Shown here: piece after piece, positions 1-8,219 of the stretch
Position numbering within the stretch: position 1 is the stretch's first letter
Layout of the letters: every line of letters begins with the position of its first letter
Assembly (NCBI GenBank): GCA_018061645.1
Contig: JAGOTT010000012.1
Span: 1 to 33,291 of the forward strand
Direction: 5' to 3'
DNA from: Candidatus Moraniibacteriota bacterium
GTDB taxonomy: Bacteria > Patescibacteriota > Minisyncoccia > Moranbacterales > UBA1568
DNA: 33,291 nt
The notes under the pieces: model-generated
Told to the model about the DNA's origin: nothing
The model's database searches: none
What the model saw: the letters and a program-made list of their open reading frames with translations, nothing else
Position numbers and translations under genes: made by a program

Positions 1-1361
1 CGTGAGACGCGCTCGCCCTGGAAGTCGCGACGACGGATGAAATCGAACGTGGTTTTTGCGATGAGGACATAGAGGAATGGCAGAATCGGGAAGAGATGCC
101 GGAAGCCGATGTTGAGGTTGCCGGTGATACTGATGTAGGCGTAGAAGAGGATGAAAAATCCGAAGAGGAACTGCGTGATGCGCGATTGAAAGGAATGCGC
201 GAGGAGATGGGCAATCGATCGGGTCGGCGTCTTCGCTATGGTCTTCCCGATCCGGTATATCGTATAACAGCCTGTTGCGGCGAGAAGGATGAGGAAGGAA
301 GCGGTTTCCTTGAGAAGGAAGATGACAGGAAAGTACCACGGATCCGCATCGCTCCCGACCGTGCCGAGGAAGTAGAAGACATTTCCGCCACCGACACGTT
401 CGAAGACCATGCCGACACCGAGGAAATACGCGGAAATCGGTTTCGTGATCGCTGAATGGCTGGTCGTCTCGACGAGGGAATGCGCGAACCGGGCGGCGGC
501 ATTCGGTTGCCCGAGCTTGATATCCGCGATTTCGATGAGCTTTTCGCCTGGCATGGTGACGGTGTTCGCGGCATAGACGGTATAGATGAGAGCGAATGCG
601 ATGCCGACGATTCCCGCATACTTTCCGAGATAGTGGAATGTCGTGCGGAGCCGTTCGGCTATCGTCGTGACCGAGCCGACTGGCTTCGTGAAGCCATAGA
701 AGACCGCGAAGAGCAGGAATATCGGGAAGAGGAGCACGGCGGAGAATTTCGTCAACTCGGCGAGTCCCAGGAAAAGTCCGGCGAGGAAGACGTTTTTCCG
801 ACACGGATTTCGGAGGAATCGGAGGAAAAAGATGAATGAAGCGAAAAGGGCGGCGGCGATGCCGATGTCGGTCGTCACATAATGGCTGTGAGCGATCACG
901 TTCGGGTCGGCGACGTAGAGGAGGAGCGCGAAGAGTCCGGCGATCGTTCCGGCGAACTCTTTCGTGAAGCGATAAATGAGGAATCCGAGCAGGAGCGCCA
1001 CGAGAATGATCGGAAGTCGTGACCAGAACAGTATCAGATCAGCATCATTTCCGCTTTCATAGAGGAATTCCGTGCCAAGCGACCATTGTCCGTGGATACC
1101 GCTCTTTTCCCAGTCCGGATGATCATAGGGGAAGGAGGGATCGAGGAAGAGGAGCGGAAAACCAGAAAGATTCTTGAGGAGCGGCGGATGTTCGGTATTG
1201 AGCCGCATGTCGCTTTGGTCGACGTAGGTATAGGCCGCCGGGATGTGCGCCCGTTCGTCATAGGTCGCGGATTCCTGCCAGGCGAGGGAGAGCGAGAGGA
1301 GGAAGAATGCCCCGAGCATGATCGAAGCGAACAACCCGGCGTGTTTTTTGAGGTTTTCCAT
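1..1361 (-). CDS. GT39-type membrane glycosyltransferase, 3' end cut by window
   Basis: The reading frame starts at the ATG at 1361-1359 and stays open to base 1, so at least 453 residues are visible and the C-terminus is missing. After a hydrophobic N-terminal segment (about residues 10-28) come YDERAHIPA (D35, E36) and EHPPL (57-61), the acidic and EHPP signatures of polyprenyl-phosphate-dependent GT39/PMT-type transferases. Many further hydrophobic spans follow. Such enzymes take a sugar from a lipid carrier and attach it to an envelope acceptor outside the membrane. The acceptor cannot be read here. Upstream are short ATTCAT-like repeats rather than a Shine-Dalgarno site, and then the 1423-1535 element. 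The family call is fairly sure and the substrate unknown. Confidence 0.82.
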   Translation of the reverse strand, partial: MENLKKHAGLFASIMLGAFFLLSLSLAWQESATYDERAHIPAAYTYVDQSDMRLNTEHPPLLKNLSGFPLLFLDPSFPYDHPDWEKSGIHGQWSLGTEFLYESGNDADLILFWSRLPIILVALLLGFLIYRFTKEFAGTIAGLFALLLYVADPNVIAHSHYVTTDIGIAAALFASFIFFLRFLRNPCRKNVFLAGLFLGLAELTKFSAVLLFPIFLLFAVFYGFTKPVGSVTTIAERLRTTFHYLGKYAGIVGIAFALIYTVYAANTVTMPGEKLIEIADIKLGQPNAAARFAHSLVETTSHSAITKPISAYFLGVGMVFERVGGGNVFYFLGTVGSDADPWYFPVIFLLKETASFLILLAATGCYTIYRIGKTIAKTPTRSIAHLLAHSFQSRITQFLFGFFILFYAYISITGNLNIGFRHLFPILPFLYVLIAKTTFDFIRRRDFQGERVS

Positions 1362-1422
1362 ATGATGAATCGTGAATGAAGAATAATGATGAATGAAAGG
1401 CGATATGATGACGATTCTCTTC
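1362..1422. repeat. degenerate GAATGA/ATTCAT word repeats
   Basis: The spacer just upstream of the first glycosyltransferase start is a run of closely related words (ATGAAT, GTGAATGA, ATGAATGA). It has no Shine-Dalgarno site for the minus-strand gene. A similar word set lies at 19718-19768 before another start codon. Confidence 0.5.
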
Positions 1423-1535
1423 GGATTCCAACCGGACTTTCTTTTTCAGGGTCTCCGATCCGCGATTGGCGGATTTATAAGGGATTTTTCAGCAGAAAAA
1501 TCCCGACCGTGAAAAGGGAAGTCCGGTTGGAATCC
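1423..1535. repeat. long palindrome able to fold as a three-way junction
   Basis: The arms 1423-1453 and 1505-1535 pair over 31 positions: 28 Watson-Crick, 2 G-T and 1 mismatch. The outermost 17 bp (GGATTCCAACCGGACTT and its complement) are perfect. Inside are two further hairpins, ATCCGC/GCGGAT (1458-1474, 5-nt loop) and GGGATTTTT/AAAAATCCC (1481-1504, 6-nt loop), giving a three-way junction. It lies between two minus-strand GT39 genes, with no T-run on either side. It could be a miniature mobile palindrome, a structured leader of the downstream gene, or an RNA-processing or termination element. The fold is seen; the role is not known. Confidence 0.8.
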
Positions 1536-1605
1536 GTGTCCTGTCCAAGAAAATCTTTTTGACCATTTTTTTTGATACGCCATTAAGGGCATGTTATTCA
1601 GTTTC

Positions 1606-3177
1606 CTATTCCGGCAACACGATGGCGGTGAAGGCGGAGCCGTGGCCGGGACGAAGATCGACATGGAGTTCATAGGCTTCGGGGATGCGCTTCCTGATAT
1701 TTTCGAATATCCGTGAATCGTAGCGCTGAAGGAGAATGACGGCGGGTCGTTTGATGACGGTATTTTCCTCGAGGAGTTCGAAGTTATCCGTTTTTCCGTG
1801 TGTCAGGTAGAGTATCGGTTGAACCGCGACGAAGGAGCTCTGTGCCACGTATTTTTTCGTTTCTTTCGGAAGGGAGAGGAGATAGTCCGCCATATTCCGA
1901 TATTCGGCGTTGAAGGCCGCGTGCTGCTTCGGATTCTCCTTGAAGAAAACGAAATATTTGGCGATGTTCCACGCGGCGGATCCGGCGAGTGCCAGTACCA
2001 TGAAGGTGATGATCGCGAATTTCGTTCCACCTTTCGTTTTTCCGATCCGACGGTAGACGAAGAAGAGCGGAATCGTTGCGAAGAGAAAGACGAATGGTTG
2101 CGTGCCGATGGAACGGAGAGCATGCGGGAGTCCCTCATTCGTGAGAAACTCCGGAATGAGCATCGTGAAGAATCCGAAAAGAAGCAGCGCATGGACGGGG
2201 AGTTCGACATCGCGCCGTCCTTCGCGGATGCGTCTGCCGAGGAGACGTACGAACATCGAGAGAGAAAAGATGAATCCGGCAAGGAAGCATGTCCCGATGA
2301 TCGGATCGAGCACCGGATAGGGCGGGTAGTTGTGCCGCCAGTTCATATCCCCGACGAAATTGTATTTGATGAGCGAGAGACCGAATGTCTTGAAAAGCGT
2401 TCCCGGAAGATTTCCTCCGTTCGCTTCGGGTGAGAAGACGGAAATCGCCGATGATCGGGAAGAGAAGATGTCCGGTTGGGTAAGGAAAAGGTGAAGCATC
2501 GGGGCTGCGGCGATGAAAGCCGCGACGATGAATGTGAGGCCGTGTTTCCAGAATCTTCGGAGAAAGTTCCCGTAGGAAAGGATGAGGATCGGGAGAAGCA
2601 GGATGAGGATGAGCGGTGCGACGCGGAATGCGACATAGGTATGGAGACCGATTCCGAACAGGAATCCTGAAGCGGCGAAGAAGCGGATCTTTTCGGTACG
2701 GAGGCCTCGGAAAAAGAAGAAGAATATGAAGGAAAGGAGGAACGGAACCATGATGGCACGGAAACCGATCCGGGAAAAATTGATCGCCCAGAACGAAGTC
2801 GCCATGAGAACGGCCGACAGGAGAGCCGCGGATCGGCTCCGGAAGAGCTCCCAAGCGAGAAGTCCTGTTCCGAGAACGGCAAGCGTGCCGAAAATTCCTG
2901 ACCAGAGCTTGAGTGCGGGAATGGTGTTCCCGAAAATCGCGATCGAAAACGCCTGCAGGTTGATGAAGAGCCCTTCGCGGCCGTAGTTGTTCGGATAGAA
3001 AAGCCTGAAGCTTCCGGATTCGATCGCATTGATGGCGTCCGTGCCGTTCATCGCCTCGTCGGGATAAAGTCCTGTCGGGATGTCGTCGATATGGTAGCTT
3101 CGGATCGCGAATGCAAGGAGCGTGATGGCGAGAATCGCCATGAGGAAAAACGTTTTCGAACGTATGAACCGCGCCAT
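1606..3177 (-). CDS. GT39/ArnT-like membrane glycosyltransferase, 523 aa
   Basis: A polytopic membrane protein. After a signal-anchor-like segment (about residues 8-27) comes the acidic luminal motif YPDEAMNGTDA (about 38-48), typical of ArnT/PMT-like GT39 enzymes where the Asp/Glu is catalytic. Around ten more hydrophobic segments follow, and a soluble tail of about 100 residues closes the protein. The expected role is transfer of a sugar from a polyprenyl-phosphate donor to an envelope acceptor. It is the second such gene in tandem on this strand. A minus-strand TATAAT at 3213-3218 lies 35 nt upstream of the ATG. The length fits the family. The acceptor is unknown. Confidence 0.83.
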   Translation of the reverse strand: MARFIRSKTFFLMAILAITLLAFAIRSYHIDDIPTGLYPDEAMNGTDAINAIESGSFRLFYPNNYGREGLFINLQAFSIAIFGNTIPALKLWSGIFGTLAVLGTGLLAWELFRSRSAALLSAVLMATSFWAINFSRIGFRAIMVPFLLSFIFFFFFRGLRTEKIRFFAASGFLFGIGLHTYVAFRVAPLILILLLPILILSYGNFLRRFWKHGLTFIVAAFIAAAPMLHLFLTQPDIFSSRSSAISVFSPEANGGNLPGTLFKTFGLSLIKYNFVGDMNWRHNYPPYPVLDPIIGTCFLAGFIFSLSMFVRLLGRRIREGRRDVELPVHALLLFGFFTMLIPEFLTNEGLPHALRSIGTQPFVFLFATIPLFFVYRRIGKTKGGTKFAIITFMVLALAGSAAWNIAKYFVFFKENPKQHAAFNAEYRNMADYLLSLPKETKKYVAQSSFVAVQPILYLTHGKTDNFELLEENTVIKRPAVILLQRYDSRIFENIRKRIPEAYELHVDLRPGHGSAFTAIVLPE

Positions 3178-3185
3178 AGTTTTTC

Positions 3186-3218
3186 TTTTTGCTTTCCGTT
3201 TATTGTGGTAGAATTATA
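3186..3218. promoter_or_regulatory. divergent promoter region, -10 boxes on both strands
   Basis: The 61-nt gap between the divergent genes holds a perfect minus-strand TATAAT (3213-3218) overlapping a plus-strand TAGAAT (3209-3214). The plus-strand -35 candidate TTTTTG (3186-3191) is 17 bp away but weak, and no good minus-strand -35 is visible. The overlap suggests the two directions compete. Confidence 0.4.
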
Positions 3219-3238
3219 CCATAAAACACAATCGATAG

Positions 3239-6200
3239 ATGCATATCAGTATGAGGACGGATAAATTGTTCGCTGACGAGGGTGTCGGTGGTCGTGTTCC
3301 CATGAAGAATCGACGGGAATCGCATGATATTCGGGACGATTCGAAAATCGCTTCCGGAGAACGATCGAAAAAGCCAAAGATAACGGATCTTGGTCAGGAT
3401 GCTCCCGCACAGGCGCGTGACGACTTCGCATATGCCGATTCGGATAGTTCGGAAATATCGGAAACCGACCGAACAGAAGAAATCCCTCCCGTTCAACTGA
3501 AGGAAGCCGTTCAGGCTGTCAGGTCCGCTATCGGACGTGCCGAGAAGACGGTTCTTTTGGCGTGGGAAAATAGGGGAAAATTCGCCAAAAATACACGGAT
3601 GACCGAGAAGATGAGGGATGACATGATCGGAAATCTTTACGCGAAACGGGATCGTATCGATGCCCTGCTCAAGGATGCCGGAATGAACGCCGATGACATA
3701 AGGAGGGAACTCGATATCATAGGGAGCGATATTCCGGATATCCAGGCGAAAGAAACGATCGATAGTCCGGCTGCCGCGGTCGGGATGGAGGTCGGATCAG
3801 TCGCGGCTGACGAGATCATCCGATCGCTATCCGATCGGGATGCGGGCACTCCGATCGTTTCGGAAAAAATTCCTGAAAAATCGGACGATTCCGAAGCGGC
3901 GCTTATCGGCCTTGAGGAGGCGAAGCAGATCGCCTCGGATCAGTTGTTGAGGATCCGAAGCGAAATATTGGAAGAAATCAGGAACGCCGCCGCCGTGGGA
4001 GATATCCCTGCGCTCAAAAAAATAAGGAAATCCGACAGATGGAGACTGTTCGATCCGAAGAAGATCGGCCTCGACGGCCTTCCTGATGCCGAGAGGCAGG
4101 AAATCGTCGATATGCTCGTGGCGGGAAGCAAGGAGAACGGTCATGTCATCAAGCGCGAAATAGCCGGGATTCTTGACGGGATCGGGAATTCGGAGGCTCC
4201 GTCGTCCGATACGGCTCCGATTGTTCCGACGGAAACGGCTTCCGCTGTCGGAACAGAGGAAGATCCTGTTTCTCCCGGCGAGAAACTGATCGTCGACGGG
4301 CTCGGGGAAAAGTCGGCAGTGGATGCGATGATGGCGGAGGCCCGTGAAAACGCGGAAGAGTCGGTCGCGGAGATTCCGAAAATAATGCATTCCCGCAGAA
4401 ACGGGGAAAAGTCTTCCTCGCTCGATCGGGCCGTGATGCTCGATGAGAGACGAAAGGCGATCGAAGCCCTTCGCATCGATGCGAAGAATCAGGGCGCGCG
4501 TGTCGCCGAGCTGGAAACCGTCCGTCAACAGGAACAGGAGCGTTTCGATAAGGCGAAACAACAGAATGATCGGTACAAGAAGATAAAAGGCGTTCTGGGA
4601 AAGTGGTTCGGCAGCGAGGAGACGGTCGCGAAAAAACTGCAGGACGAGGAAGCTCAGAATCAGAGGCATCTTGACGATCTGGAGAGGGAGATCGTCGAGG
4701 AGACGCGAAAACGTGACCGTCTCCGCGCGGAACTTTCCGATATGGAGGGGGAATTTCAGGAGTCCGAGAGCGAGGCTATGCCTGCCGAACTGAAGCGCAT
4801 GGCCGATGCGTCGTTCGGTTCCGGAAACTATGTTCTCGAGAAAAACCCTGAGAGTGCATTCGACGGCGTGCATGATGATTCCGCGAGTGAAGCCGCCGGT
4901 ACCGGCGACCCTGTCTTCGAGGCTGCAGCGACCGGGGTCGGAATGGAGAATATTCCGGAAGGGGATACCGTCGGTATTGACGTATGGAATGGGAGTGATT
5001 CTCGGGGAACAAACGAAAAGATGCCGTCAGTCGAAAAGATCGGAGGCGGTGCTATCCCGGGAACAGAAGTGGAGTCTCCCCGAAAGGAAGGAAGGATATA
5101 TGACGGTATCGCGGGCCGGTTCGTCGGTGAATTCGGAATCGAACGGGCCGATCTGGAGAGCATCTGGGGATTCGATCAACTTTCCGAGGGTCAGCAGATG
5201 CTTGTGTTTGAGAACCTGAAACAGTTGACACTCGGGCGGATACAGGAGGAAGCGGAGAAGAAGGCGGATCGGGAAAAACGTGAGTCCGGTTTTCTCGGGA
5301 AGATATGGAAGTCGATGTCGAAGAAATATCAGATCGCGAAGGCGGAGAAATCGACGGCGCAGGAGATCATGTCCGGCGGAATCCGTGTTCACGGGAAGAT
5401 TCTGGAGCAGCTGGTTTTCGGAATGAGCAAGGGACCTGAAGCCGAGATCGGTACGGATGGGAAGACGGTGGAGATAAAATTCTCGTGTGCTTCGCAAAAT
5501 CTTTCCGAGAGCGACCGCTCGGCCGCGGATGATTTCGACCGTGTTGCGAACGAGTTCGCGCGGATGCCGTATGAATGGTCTCTGCCGACCGCGACGGATG
5601 ACGAGCGTGCCCGGTATCTTTCCGCACAAGGTGCCTATAAGGAGGCGTTGTCGCGATTCGGCGATATCGTGTATTCGAATGCGGGATCTCTTCCAGAGGC
5701 GCATCTGATACTGAACGATATGGACGGAAGGGTTCAGATGATGCAATTCCTTCAGACGCACCCGGAGCTTGAGGAACGATTGGACGATCTCAGGGAACAG
5801 AGCGCATGGCGGACGATGTTGAACACAGTCGTCGCCGAGCGCGGCGCATATCTCGCATACGGATATCTCGGTCGGACGTTTCTCGCCGGTGCGTTCGGAT
5901 GGGCGGCAGCGCCGGTTGTCGCCGCGGGCGCAGGAGGATTCGTGTCGTGGAAACGTTCGAAAGAAACGTTGCGATCGAACGATGCCGCGGCACGGAGAGG
6001 GAAGAAAGACAAGAGTTCCGAAGCGAAGAACGTCGTGACGGTCAAGGGTCTTTCGGATAAGCTTGAGCGACTCGTTCAGAAAATCGAGGCTGCTCCGGGA
6101 GAAAGAGGTCAGGCGGAAGCCGTTCTTTCGCTGAAAACCAGAATGGAATACACGAGACGAAAGGTGGAGGAGGGACTTGTCGATTTCGGAGAGAAACCGG

Positions 6201-7738
6201 AATCCAGGGTCTGGGAACAGTACGATCTCTTGCAGCTTTTGGCGCGTGCGGAGGCGGTCGCAGGTGTTTATTCCGGCGAAAACAAGGCGCTGAATGACAG
6301 GTTGACCGGATTTCTTGATTTCAAGGAAAAGAAGATCTCCGCGGCACGGAAGAAATATATCCGAAACCAGGTTCTGAAGGGCGTTGCGATTTCCGGAGGG
6401 TTCGGCCTTGCCGGAGCCGGTGTGCGATGGATTTCAGAGCTGGCTTCCGATCACGCCGTCGTTTCCGAGGGAGTGACCGGAGAACCGAGCGCCTATCTGA
6501 AATCGACTGCCGAACCGATGGAATCTCCAGCGGAAGCGGTGCCGGTTCCGAAATCACCTGCTCCGGATTCGGTTGTGCCTCCGGCCCTGAAAGAAGATTG
6601 GGATCTTTCCGACAATGGAGCTATCCAGAATGCCTCGTATCGTGTTCCGGAGGCACCCGTATCCGAAACGGAAGGAATCGGGGAACCGATGCCGCGGAAG
6701 GCGATGGAAGTCGGATCCGAAGCAGGAGTCAAGGCGGAAGAGTTGCATGGTCGCGTATCCCGTGTCGGGGAGATCGGGAAAGGGATGTCTCCGGAGGAGC
6801 AGGCGACGATCCTGAGTGCCGGTCAGTCTGTGGCGGATCAAGGCGGAATGAGCGCCGAGACTCAGGCGGTAATCGCCGAGCAGGAAGCCGCCGAACGCGC
6901 GGCGCTCGATGCGGAAAACGTTTCCGGAAAGACGGAGGGAGGAGAGGCTTCGAAGGCCGTCTCCGAAGCGTGGAGCGAGAGCGCTGAAAAAGCGAAACTT
7001 GCAACGGGGAACGATCTGGCTCAACTCGGCGAGCGGGTTCCGGAGGAAATTTCGCTTGATTCCCGATTGGCGTCCGAACAGCCGACGGAGATCGGAGCCG
7101 TGAATCCGCCGGTCGAAACCGGATCAAACCCCTTGTCCGCCGAGGAGAAAGCGAATATCGATCTCGGTATCACGCACGAAACGGAGCAGGTGAGTTCGGC
7201 GGAGCAAGTCGCGGAAGCGGTTCCTGCGGACGCGCCACCGATGAGGGAAAGTATTCCTGAAAGTCTAGATATGGTGAAATCGGATGAAGTCAGGGGATAT
7301 CTCAGCACGCATCCGGAACACGTCGAGATATTTCGGAAATCATTGGCGGATTACGACACTTCCATTTTCGAATCGGCACATGGCGGAACCGGTGCACGCG
7401 GGGTCGCAAATATGGCGGAGCTCAATGATGTGGTGAAGGCGAAGCAGGTCATGTACGATTGCCTCAAGCTTATCCGTGATCCGCTTACGCCGACATACGA
7501 GGTGCGGACATATCAGCTCGCCAATTCGCTCAACTTCGACCAGATGAAGAACGTGGGCGAATTCATGATGAAAGCGTCGGAGCGTTTCGGAAAGGGGGCG
7601 TTTCCGATGGGAGATGAGTCGCTTCGCGGATACCTTGAGCGGATGACGGCACTCTTCGTGGAACGGGGAGAGACGGTGAAGCTGAACGGGGATACGCGTC
7701 TTTTGAAGCAACTCGCATTCCAGGGTATTAAGAGGTAA
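3239..7738 (+). CDS. giant coiled-coil/membrane protein of unknown function, 1499 aa
   Basis: I do not recognise a named family. The first 850 residues are highly charged and mostly helical or low-complexity. A clear coiled coil covers about residues 395-505, with AKKLQDEEAQNQRHLDD near its end. A Gly/Ala-rich hydrophobic segment lies at about 869-900 and a second at about 1045-1063, so part of the protein probably crosses the membrane. A Ser/Pro/Glu/Ala-rich stretch (about 1080-1330) follows, then a compact C-terminal region (about 1340-1499). It is followed after 10 nt by a small acidic gene and then a VirD4-like ATPase on the same strand, which suggests one operon and possibly a scaffold or substrate for the ATPase. 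Starts at 3251 and 3302 are also possible; none has a good ribosome site. Confidence 0.75.
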   Translation: MHISMRTDKLFADEGVGGRVPMKNRRESHDIRDDSKIASGERSKKPKITDLGQDAPAQARDDFAYADSDSSEISETDRTEEIPPVQLKEAVQAVRSAIGRAEKTVLLAWENRGKFAKNTRMTEKMRDDMIGNLYAKRDRIDALLKDAGMNADDIRRELDIIGSDIPDIQAKETIDSPAAAVGMEVGSVAADEIIRSLSDRDAGTPIVSEKIPEKSDDSEAALIGLEEAKQIASDQLLRIRSEILEEIRNAAAVGDIPALKKIRKSDRWRLFDPKKIGLDGLPDAERQEIVDMLVAGSKENGHVIKREIAGILDGIGNSEAPSSDTAPIVPTETASAVGTEEDPVSPGEKLIVDGLGEKSAVDAMMAEARENAEESVAEIPKIMHSRRNGEKSSSLDRAVMLDERRKAIEALRIDAKNQGARVAELETVRQQEQERFDKAKQQNDRYKKIKGVLGKWFGSEETVAKKLQDEEAQNQRHLDDLEREIVEETRKRDRLRAELSDMEGEFQESESEAMPAELKRMADASFGSGNYVLEKNPESAFDGVHDDSASEAAGTGDPVFEAAATGVGMENIPEGDTVGIDVWNGSDSRGTNEKMPSVEKIGGGAIPGTEVESPRKEGRIYDGIAGRFVGEFGIERADLESIWGFDQLSEGQQMLVFENLKQLTLGRIQEEAEKKADREKRESGFLGKIWKSMSKKYQIAKAEKSTAQEIMSGGIRVHGKILEQLVFGMSKGPEAEIGTDGKTVEIKFSCASQNLSESDRSAADDFDRVANEFARMPYEWSLPTATDDERARYLSAQGAYKEALSRFGDIVYSNAGSLPEAHLILNDMDGRVQMMQFLQTHPELEERLDDLREQSAWRTMLNTVVAERGAYLAYGYLGRTFLAGAFGWAAAPVVAAGAGGFVSWKRSKETLRSNDAAARRGKKDKSSEAKNVVTVKGLSDKLERLVQKIEAAPGERGQAEAVLSLKTRMEYTRRKVEEGLVDFGEKPESRVWEQYDLLQLLARAEAVAGVYSGENKALNDRLTGFLDFKEKKISAARKKYIRNQVLKGVAISGGFGLAGAGVRWISELASDHAVVSEGVTGEPSAYLKSTAEPMESPAEAVPVPKSPAPDSVVPPALKEDWDLSDNGAIQNASYRVPEAPVSETEGIGEPMPRKAMEVGSEAGVKAEELHGRVSRVGEIGKGMSPEEQATILSAGQSVADQGGMSAETQAVIAEQEAAERAALDAENVSGKTEGGEASKAVSEAWSESAEKAKLATGNDLAQLGERVPEEISLDSRLASEQPTEIGAVNPPVETGSNPLSAEEKANIDLGITHETEQVSSAEQVAEAVPADAPPMRESIPESLDMVKSDEVRGYLSTHPEHVEIFRKSLADYDTSIFESAHGGTGARGVANMAELNDVVKAKQVMYDCLKLIRDPLTPTYEVRTYQLANSLNFDQMKNVGEFMMKASERFGKGAFPMGDESLRGYLERMTALFVERGETVKLNGDTRLLKQLAFQGIKR

Positions 7739-7748
7739 GACGAATCAT

Positions 7749-8174
7749 ATGACAGAAGAACTGAAACCAATGGAAGGAGAATCGCGCGTGGACGGTTCCG
7801 GGGGGGTAGGTAACGTCGATCGGCGATCGGAAATCGGTCCGTTGGAATCGTTGGAAAATGTTTCCGAGAAAGTTGTGGAAGGTACGGGTGAACGATATCG
7901 TGAGATCCTTTCGAAAACCGCTGCCCAACAGGGTTCCGCCGTGACGGCTGCCGATTCGGCGGCGATCGAGGTGGATGCGAAGGCGGTATATGACGAGACG
8001 GACGCGGAGGCTCGGGTGGCGAAGCTCGTCTCGCTCGCGGAGGCGAAGGGCATCGAACACGCGGTTCGGGTAGCACAAAAACTGAACGATTTCTACGTGC
8101 TGGACCGGATGCACGACGAACTCTCCGGGAAATTCTACGATGCGCTCAAGGCGAAAGGACTCATCACCGAATAG
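7749..8174 (+). CDS. small acidic protein of unknown function, 141 aa
   Basis: The first half is acidic and Gly/Ser/Glu-rich. The second half (about residues 77-141) is a compact helical region containing ETDAEARVAKLV and ending in YDALKAKGLITE. I have an impression of similar helical tails in other CPR proteins but cannot name the family. No signal peptide or membrane segment is visible. It lies 10 nt after the giant coiled-coil gene and 45 nt before the ATPase gene, so co-transcription is likely. It may be an adaptor for that system, which is inference from position only. Confidence 0.68.
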   Translation: MTEELKPMEGESRVDGSGGVGNVDRRSEIGPLESLENVSEKVVEGTGERYREILSKTAAQQGSAVTAADSAAIEVDAKAVYDETDAEARVAKLVSLAEAKGIEHAVRVAQKLNDFYVLDRMHDELSGKFYDALKAKGLITE

Positions 8175-8219
8175 GAATTCGGAAAACACGGAATCGAAAA
8201 CACAAAAACCAGACAATAT

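Noticed and set aside
3827-4873. 348-residue minus-strand frame
   Set aside because: It is a shadow of the giant coiled-coil gene, with no motif and no promoter.
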